Shown here one piece after another: positions 5,702-9,838 of a stretch of 9,838 bases of DNA. The position numbers were made by a program, and so were the translations under genes. The DNA comes from Sporomusa silvacetica DSM 10669. GTDB lineage: Bacteria; Bacillota; Negativicutes; Sporomusales; Sporomusaceae. The DNA lies in NCBI RefSeq assembly GCF_002257705.1, contig NZ_LSLK01000020.1, forward strand, positions 1-9,838, in the 5' to 3' direction. Below the pieces are notes generated by a model. It was not told where the DNA came from, did no database searches, and was given only the letters and a program-made list of their open reading frames with translations. Position 1 is the stretch's first letter; every line of letters starts with the position of its first letter.

Positions 5702-7780
5702 TTGAATCAAGCTAAAGTAAATGCTATTAATTGTTTACTAAATTCAACTATGCCAAAGAATAAAAACGAACCTCTCATAGATATGAATTTAGAATCATGG
5801 AAAGAAATAAAAAACTTTAAACCACGATTTATAAACAATAATGAAGATCCTCAAAAAATGTCCTTTATGAATCTTGATGTAGCCAAATCCTGGATCCGTT
5901 CTAAAGAATTCAGAGTAGATCCCTACATGCAAACACTAGGTACCAGCATGAACCCAAAGGAATTACATGACAGAATAAACGATAAAAAAATGTTAATTGA
6001 AACGGCTGTACCTTTTATTAATAAATACTATACTGTATTATCCACTTCAGACTATTACATAATCCTAACCGATGAAACTGGGACCATATTGTTTACGTTA
6101 GGAGAGCAAGGGGAAGCTAATGCATTTTACGCAATAAACGCACGTCCTGGAGCAAATTGGAGTGAGCAAACCATAGGTACAACTGCCCATGCTTTAAGCA
6201 TTACACTTGGTAAACCTGTGCAGTTGGCTGGACCATGTAATTATTGCATGGTGTTACAAGATAATATTAGTTCATCAACACCAATAATAGACGAAACTGG
6301 AGACATTATTGGAACATTAGTCGTAGTACAAATGACGGCAAACAGGAACATTAATAAAACCCAAATACATTCTTTGGGCTGGGTAATATCTATGGGCTAC
6401 GCAATTGAAGATGAATTACAGTTAAGAAAGCGAAATTATGATCTAAAGGCAGTGAACAACACTTTACAAGCGATATTGTCAGCTGTTGATGAAGGATTTA
6501 TTACTTTAAATACCGATGGTATAATTACGCATATAAACAAAGAAGCTGCAAAAACACTTGGGAAATCAATCCCTGAAATAGAAAATAAACATTTCACTGA
6601 ATATATGTCAAATCGAATTCCTTTCGACAAGGTGCTACAGACTGGTAAGCCTATACATGATTATGAGACAACCATAGCAAACGGTAACTCAGAGGTTCAA
6701 TATTTAATTAGTATTGAACCTATCCAAAATGATACTGGAGAAATTTTGGTAGGCACAGTTATACGTATCTCACGATCGGAAAAGGTAAACAGATTAGTTA
6801 CCCACAGAGGAGGATCAGAAGCAACTTATACTTTTAAAAGTATAATTGGAAAAAGTAAAGCAATTAATAAAACTATAGAGGACGCAATAAAATTCTCGCA
6901 GATACCTGCTGGCATACTTCTTACCGGAGAAAGCGGCACCGGAAAAGAATTATTTGCTCAAGCAATTCACAATCATGCTCGGCCAGATGGTCCTTTTGTA
7001 GCACTTAATTGTGCATCTATTCCCAGAAATCTAATAGAGAGCGAATTGTTTGGCTACGAAGCAGGCTCTTTTACTGGGGCGGAACGAAAGGGTCGTCCAG
7101 GAAAAATTGAATTAGCTAACGGGGGAACGCTTTTATTAGATGAAATTGGTGATATGCCTATTGAGATCCAACCAGTTTTACTGCGCTGTTTACAAGATAA
7201 AAAGGTTATGAGACTTGGCGGTAATCACTATATTCCAGTTAATTTCAGAGTTATTGCAGCCACCAATAAAGATCTCTACCAAATGGTTCAAGAAAAACAA
7301 TTCCGAGAAGACCTTTATTTCCGATTAGCTATATTTAAAATAATAATACCTCCACTACGGGCTAGAGATGACGATATAATTTTGCTAACTCAGTATTTCG
7401 TTGAGCAAATAAGCCAGCGAATGGGGCTGATAGCTCCCGATCTGAGTAAAGAAGTACTAACAAAGATTAAAAATTATAGTTGGCCGGGTAATATTAGACA
7501 ATTAGAAAATGCAATGGTCTATGCTGTTAATATGGCCCAGGATGGGTTAATAACAATTAATAACTTACCAGATGAGATAATTAATGATTATAACAGCAAT
7601 AACGATATGGATTCAATTTCTAACCGCTTGCTGTCTATGGTTGAGATAGAAAAAAGGGCAATAGAAAATACCCTTACGTACACTGGAAATAACGTTGCCG
7701 ATACCGCAGATATCTTAGGAATAGGCAAAACTACTTTGTATAGAAAATTTAAAGAATATAGTATTATACTTCCAAAGTGA
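5702..7780 (+). CDS. Sigma-54-dependent transcriptional activator, GAF-PAS-AAA+-Fis (AcoR type)
   Basis: An enhancer-binding protein of 692 aa that hydrolyses ATP to open sigma-54 promoters. In order it has an AcoR-type GAF sensor (about 100-235, with the EQTIGTTAHAL block), a PAS domain (about 255-365), a central AAA+ domain (about 378-620) and a C-terminal Fis-type helix-turn-helix (about 645-690). Walker A is GESGTGKE at 409, Walker B LLLDEIGD ends near 484, and FREDLYFRL carries the arginine-finger region. The sigma-54-contacting loop reads GSFTGA (455-460) instead of GAFTGA. I chose TTG 5702 because AGGAG lies 8 nt upstream; ATG 5642 has no ribosome site and overlaps a TATAAT. No receiver domain is present, so a small ligand is the likely signal. 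The gene is visibly more AT-rich than athL, athS and the oxidoreductase. Confidence 0.9.
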   Translation: MNQAKVNAINCLLNSTMPKNKNEPLIDMNLESWKEIKNFKPRFINNNEDPQKMSFMNLDVAKSWIRSKEFRVDPYMQTLGTSMNPKELHDRINDKKMLIETAVPFINKYYTVLSTSDYYIILTDETGTILFTLGEQGEANAFYAINARPGANWSEQTIGTTAHALSITLGKPVQLAGPCNYCMVLQDNISSSTPIIDETGDIIGTLVVVQMTANRNINKTQIHSLGWVISMGYAIEDELQLRKRNYDLKAVNNTLQAILSAVDEGFITLNTDGIITHINKEAAKTLGKSIPEIENKHFTEYMSNRIPFDKVLQTGKPIHDYETTIANGNSEVQYLISIEPIQNDTGEILVGTVIRISRSEKVNRLVTHRGGSEATYTFKSIIGKSKAINKTIEDAIKFSQIPAGILLTGESGTGKELFAQAIHNHARPDGPFVALNCASIPRNLIESELFGYEAGSFTGAERKGRPGKIELANGGTLLLDEIGDMPIEIQPVLLRCLQDKKVMRLGGNHYIPVNFRVIAATNKDLYQMVQEKQFREDLYFRLAIFKIIIPPLRARDDDIILLTQYFVEQISQRMGLIAPDLSKEVLTKIKNYSWPGNIRQLENAMVYAVNMAQDGLITINNLPDEIINDYNSNNDMDSISNRLLSMVEIEKRAIENTLTYTGNNVADTADILGIGKTTLYRKFKEYSIILPK

Positions 7781-7891
7781 ACGTCTGCAGGTTAGTATAC
7801 ATCAATTTTTGCTCTTTATTTATCCAGCATCTTTTAAGACGCTTATACCTTAGGCAATTCCTTCAAGTCTCTTACCTTCGTCAACATGTAA

Positions 7892-7928
7892 AAGGGAACA
7901 CAATTTCAAGTTGTGTTCCCTTATTTTT
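7892..7928 (+). terminator. Intrinsic terminator of the activator gene
   Basis: AAGGGAACACAA (7892-7903) pairs perfectly with 7911-7922 around a 7-nt loop and is followed by ATTTTTG. It lies 111 nt after the activator stop. On the minus strand TTTT follows the stem, so it may also stop leftward transcription. Confidence 0.88.
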
Positions 7929-8166
7929 GTACAATGCACATTGTACTATTTAGCGTCTATAAATAGCCGCTAAGCGATATTCTATTAAATTGTGGAATCC
8001 ACGAAGGTCACATTTCAGTTGAAATCGCCCCCCATCCCTGCGCTTCCTTTTTCACTTCTCTACTTCTTTTCTTGTCTTTATTATATATTAATATTCTGAT
8101 TTTTGCAATTACTTTTTTCTTTATATAGTCGTTCTATCCAGGGAAAGTTATACTTTCCATCTGGAC
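7929..8166. other. Intergenic palindromes between activator and marR genes
   Basis: No gene is visible. GTACAATG and CATTGTAC flank CA at 7929-7946, an operator-like dyad directly abutting the terminator. A hairpin follows at 7951-7972 (TAGCG-CTAT/ATAG-CGCTA, AA loop). Positions 8022-8078 are strongly pyrimidine-rich on the plus strand. Another stem-loop lies at 8137-8165 (TCCAG + GGAAAGT / ACTTTCC + CTGGA, with an AT bulge) with no U-run on either side. Their roles are unknown. Confidence 0.5.
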
Positions 8167-8194
8167 AAAAACCATTAGCATGATGTGATAATGG
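8167..8194 (-). terminator. Intrinsic terminator of the marR-type gene
   Basis: On the minus strand CCATTA and TAATGG (8194-8189 and 8177-8172) form a hairpin that is followed directly by TTTTTG. It starts 36 nt after the MarR stop codon. The stem is short and AT-rich, so termination strength is uncertain. Confidence 0.6.
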
Positions 8195-8230
8195 CTAAAC
8201 AAAATACGAAAGTTTATAGCTATCGGCTAA

Positions 8231-8692
8231 CTAAAAATCACATTGATCCAATCCCTTTTTAAGCTTATCTAACAAGGTAATAAGCAGTTCTTTTTCATTA
8301 GTATCAAGCACAGACATGATCTTATGCACATACTGGTTATGAATAGGAACAAAGGTGTTCATGAGCATACTAGCTCGGTCTGTAAGGTAAAGTTGGAAAA
8401 CCCTTTTATCTGCTGGATCACCTTTGCGAATCACCATGTCTTCTTTTTCTAATCGATCAATAAGTCTGGTAACATTGGCTCGGGAAACCAGCAACTTTTT
8501 ACCTAATTCTGACTGCGTCAGCCCTTGCCCGCCTGTCATGAATAACTGAATTAGAGCATTAAACTTAGCCTTGGACAAACTATACCGGGCAAAGTGCATC
8601 TCCAAAACATCATCTAAGCTATCCTGGAATTCGGTCAGTTCAATCAGCGTACGTATTGAAAAATAACGGTCCGAAATATCATTGTTCTTGAT
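8231..8692 (-). CDS. MarR-family transcriptional regulator with apparent ATC start
   Basis: A winged-helix DNA-binding protein of about 153 aa, normal for MarR. The wHTH runs from about residue 58 (LTQSELGKKL) through the recognition helix SRANVTRLIDRLEKE to the wing with the conserved D-x-R (DPADKR). Conventional starts give only TTG 8605 (124 aa) or ATG 8599, both cutting off dimerisation helix 1. The same frame stays open upstream to a TAA at 8693-8695 and encodes a good helix 1 (RYFSIRTLIELTEFQDSL). A Shine-Dalgarno AAGGTGA (8704-8698) sits 5 nt before ATC 8692, exactly where an ATG would be expected. Either ATC is used, or the gene has lost its start codon. It is divergent from the oxidoreductase gene, a plausible target together with its own promoter. 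Confidence 0.85.
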   Translation of the reverse strand: MKNNDISDRYFSIRTLIELTEFQDSLDDVLEMHFARYSLSKAKFNALIQLFMTGGQGLTQSELGKKLLVSRANVTRLIDRLEKEDMVIRKGDPADKRVFQLYLTDRASMLMNTFVPIHNQYVHKIMSVLDTNEKELLITLLDKLKKGLDQCDF

Positions 8693-8715
8693 TTATGTCA
8701 CCTTCCAAGCTCAAT

Positions 8716-8737
8716 TGTTAACATACTAGCAATATTG
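8716..8737 (-). promoter_or_regulatory. Possible marR promoter and operator
   Basis: The minus strand carries an extended -10, TGC-TAGTAT (8731-8723), about 30 nt ahead of the MarR start, with only a weak -35. Two small palindromes overlap it: CAATATTG (8730-8737) and TGTTAACA (8716-8723). MarR proteins often bind such AT-rich dyads over their own promoter, but no clear full-length inverted repeat is present. Confidence 0.35.
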
Positions 8738-8797
8738 TAAATGCATTAACTGTTTGAGTCAATAGCTATCAGAAAACAGGGAGAACTGTAGAAAGAG

Positions 8798-8824
8798 TTG
8801 TCCAAATTTGGTCGGATCTATAAA
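8798..8824 (+). promoter_or_regulatory. Possible promoter of the oxidoreductase leader
   Basis: TTGTCC (8798-8803) and TATAAA (8819-8824) are separated by 15 bp, shorter than the optimal 17. The position fits a transcript starting near 8831, just before the structured leader. Alternatives cannot be excluded. Confidence 0.35.
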
Positions 8825-8846
8825 AAAATGCACTAATTTTCTTAAA

Positions 8847-8968
8847 ATTCCTTTTTTCTTGCAGGAATATTAAGGATGGAAGCGAATATACTCTTACTAA
8901 GAGTTCCGAGTTGCTATCGCCAGCCAGGAGATAGTAAACAGGGCGCGAAAAGGAATTTTTGTGCCTGC
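8847..8968 (+). ncRNA. Structured 5' leader RNA, candidate riboswitch, upstream of aor
   Basis: Several consecutive stems are visible: 8847-8851 with 8864-8868 (ATTCC/GGAAT); 8890-8904 (ACTCTT/AAGAGT, 3-nt loop); 8911-8937 (TTGCTATC/GATAGTAA, 8 bp, 11-nt loop GCCAGCCAGGA); and 8939-8967 (CAGG-CGC/GTG-CCTG). GCAGG at 8861-8865 can pair instead with CCTGC at 8964-8968, closing a multi-stem junction and competing with the first and last hairpins. A terminator follows at once. The architecture is that of a cis-regulatory RNA controlling the downstream aldehyde oxidoreductase. I could not match it to a known class from memory; a molybdenum or tungsten cofactor sensor would make biological sense but is only inference. 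Confidence 0.55.
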
Positions 8969-8977
8969 CATTATGCA

Positions 8978-9008
8978 AAGGAAGTCCGTAATACGGGCTT
9001 CCTTTTTT
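8978..9008 (+). terminator. Leader terminator 1
   Basis: AAGGAAG-CCGT (8978-8989) pairs with ACGG-CTTCCTT (8993-9004), with an AAT loop and one T/G mismatch, and runs into six T (9003-9008). This is a canonical intrinsic terminator placed 155 nt before the aor start and just after the structured leader, so it probably works as the expression platform. Confidence 0.88.
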
Positions 9009-9069
9009 GTTATTTACATGCTTTATTTCTTATTCTGGTGATACCCTTTGGAGAAAAATTAAAGAAGAA

Positions 9070-9126
9070 GAGGTTCTAAAAAGATTTACTAAAATATTAC
9101 TAAAATATTTTTAGCACCTCTTTTTT
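9070..9126 (+). terminator. Leader terminator 2
   Basis: GAGGT-CTAAAAA (9070-9082) pairs with TTTTTAG-ACCTC (9108-9120), with one mismatch, followed by TTTTTT (9121-9126). The large loop holds an 11-bp tandem direct repeat, ACTAAAATATT, at 9088-9098 and 9099-9109. The hairpin ends only 22 nt before the aor ribosome site, so it is a second barrier to transcription of the same gene. Confidence 0.72.
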
Positions 9127-9162
9127 AATAATTAAATTGGTAATTATGGAGGAGGGTTTTTT

Positions 9163-9838
9163 ATGAGTAAATTTATCCGTGTAGACATGGCAACGAAAAA
9201 TGTTGCTACCAGCGAGGTTCCTGAAAAGTATGCTGGCATAGCAGGCCGTGCACTTACTTCCAACTTCGTTGCTGATGAAGTAAAGCCAACCTGTCATCCA
9301 CTGGGCAAAAACAATAAACTGATTTTTGCACCCGGCTATCTTACCGGTACCAACGCTGCTAATTCCGGCCGGCTTTCCTGTGGCGCTAAGAGCCCGTTAA
9401 CCGGTGGTATCAAAGAAAGTAACACTGGCGGCACTTTTGGTCAAAAAATGGCCAAAATGGGCATTAAGGCAATTGTGTTTGAAGGAATCCCGGCAGAAGA
9501 TAAGTATTTCATCGTCAAAATTACTATGAACGATGTGACCATTGAAGATGCCCCCGCTGAAACCATCGGCATGGGTAACTACGAAGCCATTAAAGTCCTG
9601 CAGGCAAAATACGGTGCTAAAGCTGGTGTGGCCATCATTGGTCCAGCCGGTGAAATGAAGCTTTCGGCAGCCAACATTTCCTTTGCCGATCCTGAAAGCA
9701 ACATCCGCAGTGCCGGCCGCGGCGGCCTGGGCGCTGTCATGGGTTCCAAGAAGATAAAAGCTGTTGTTATTGATGATGCAGGCGCTCCCGGTGTTCCCAT
9801 TGTTAATCGCGAGGCTTTCAAGAGTGCTGCCAAGCGAT
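9163..9838 (+). CDS. aor: Aldehyde:ferredoxin oxidoreductase (tungsten type), N-terminal part
   Basis: This is the cytoplasmic tungstopterin enzyme that interconverts aldehydes and carboxylic acids with ferredoxin. The first 225 codons are visible and the gene runs off the window end. The N-terminal cofactor-binding domain is clear: AGIAGRAL (24-31), GYLTGT (58-63), NSGR (67-70) followed by KSPLTGG (76-82), and AGRGGLGAVMGSKK near 184-198, all hallmarks of the family. The [4Fe-4S] cysteines and substrate domain lie beyond 9838. ATG 9163 follows GGAGGAGGG at 9148-9156. Base composition is more GC-rich than the leader. Upstream lie a structured RNA and two terminators, and a divergent MarR-type gene, suggesting tight control. 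In anaerobes this enzyme balances reduced ferredoxin and acid/aldehyde pools; a direct tie to the transhydroxylase operon is not shown. Confidence 0.93.
   Translation, partial: MSKFIRVDMATKNVATSEVPEKYAGIAGRALTSNFVADEVKPTCHPLGKNNKLIFAPGYLTGTNAANSGRLSCGAKSPLTGGIKESNTGGTFGQKMAKMGIKAIVFEGIPAEDKYFIVKITMNDVTIEDAPAETIGMGNYEAIKVLQAKYGAKAGVAIIGPAGEMKLSAANISFADPESNIRSAGRGGLGAVMGSKKIKAVVIDDAGAPGVPIVNREAFKSAAKR

Noticed and set aside
8847..8968. Direct assignment of the aor leader to the Moco/Tuco riboswitch or a c-di-GMP class
   Set aside because: I could not match the conserved nucleotides of these classes from memory, so only an unassigned structured leader is claimed.
8876..9079. 67-codon plus-strand frame starting in the aor leader, and a 69-codon minus-strand frame at 8769-8978
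   Set aside because: Both overlap the stem-loops and the first leader terminator. Structured RNA explains the region better than coding.
9579..9833. 84-codon minus-strand frame
   Set aside because: It is antisense to the clearly recognisable aldehyde:ferredoxin oxidoreductase coding sequence.

Overview
The window looks like chromosomal DNA of a strictly anaerobic, low-GC Firmicute. A Negativicute of the Sporomusaceae type is my best guess, but this is inference. The evidence is the Firmicute-type 16S 5' end and rrn leader, strong AGGAGG ribosome sites, a sigma-54 enhancer-binding protein of the AcoR type, and two anaerobic metalloenzymes: a molybdopterin transhydroxylase and a tungsten-type aldehyde:ferredoxin oxidoreductase.

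Layout. Positions 1-74 are the first 74 bases of a 16S rRNA gene on the minus strand. It is preceded by a structured leader and two tandem rrn promoters, each with TTGACA. Positions 400-697 hold no convincing gene, only stem-loops. From 5392 down to 698 runs one minus-strand operon. It starts at a near-perfect sigma-54 promoter (5402-5418), followed by a 74-aa double zinc-ribbon protein, the large and small subunits of pyrogallol-phloroglucinol transhydroxylase (athL, athS), and a GPR1/FUN34/YaaH-type acetate/succinate permease. A perfect 16-bp-arm hairpin separates athS from the permease. Divergently, on the plus strand, lies a GAF-PAS-AAA+-Fis activator (5702-7780), the obvious candidate to drive the sigma-54 promoter. 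Two copies of a 9-bp palindrome, AAGT(C/G)ACTT, lie 52 bp apart at about -78 and -130 from the predicted start and look like its enhancer sites.

Positions 7781-8230 are intergenic, with a strong terminator for the activator and several palindromes. A MarR-family repressor follows on the minus strand. Its reading frame runs upstream of any ATG/GTG/TTG, and a well-placed Shine-Dalgarno sequence points at an ATC codon. Divergent from it, 8707-9162 holds a long leader with three stem-loops and two successive terminator hairpins. The leader precedes the start of an aldehyde:ferredoxin oxidoreductase gene that runs off the window end.

How it fits together. Transhydroxylase turns pyrogallol into phloroglucinol, the entry step of fermentative trihydroxybenzene breakdown to acetate. 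The permease could export that acetate, and the sigma-54 activator with its GAF and PAS domains could sense an aromatic or a redox/metabolic signal. The later pathway enzymes (phloroglucinol reductase and onward) are not in this window. The most unusual items are the MarR gene with no canonical start codon, the leader RNA with tandem terminators before the oxidoreductase, the zinc-ribbon gene heading the transhydroxylase operon, and the paired enhancer palindromes.
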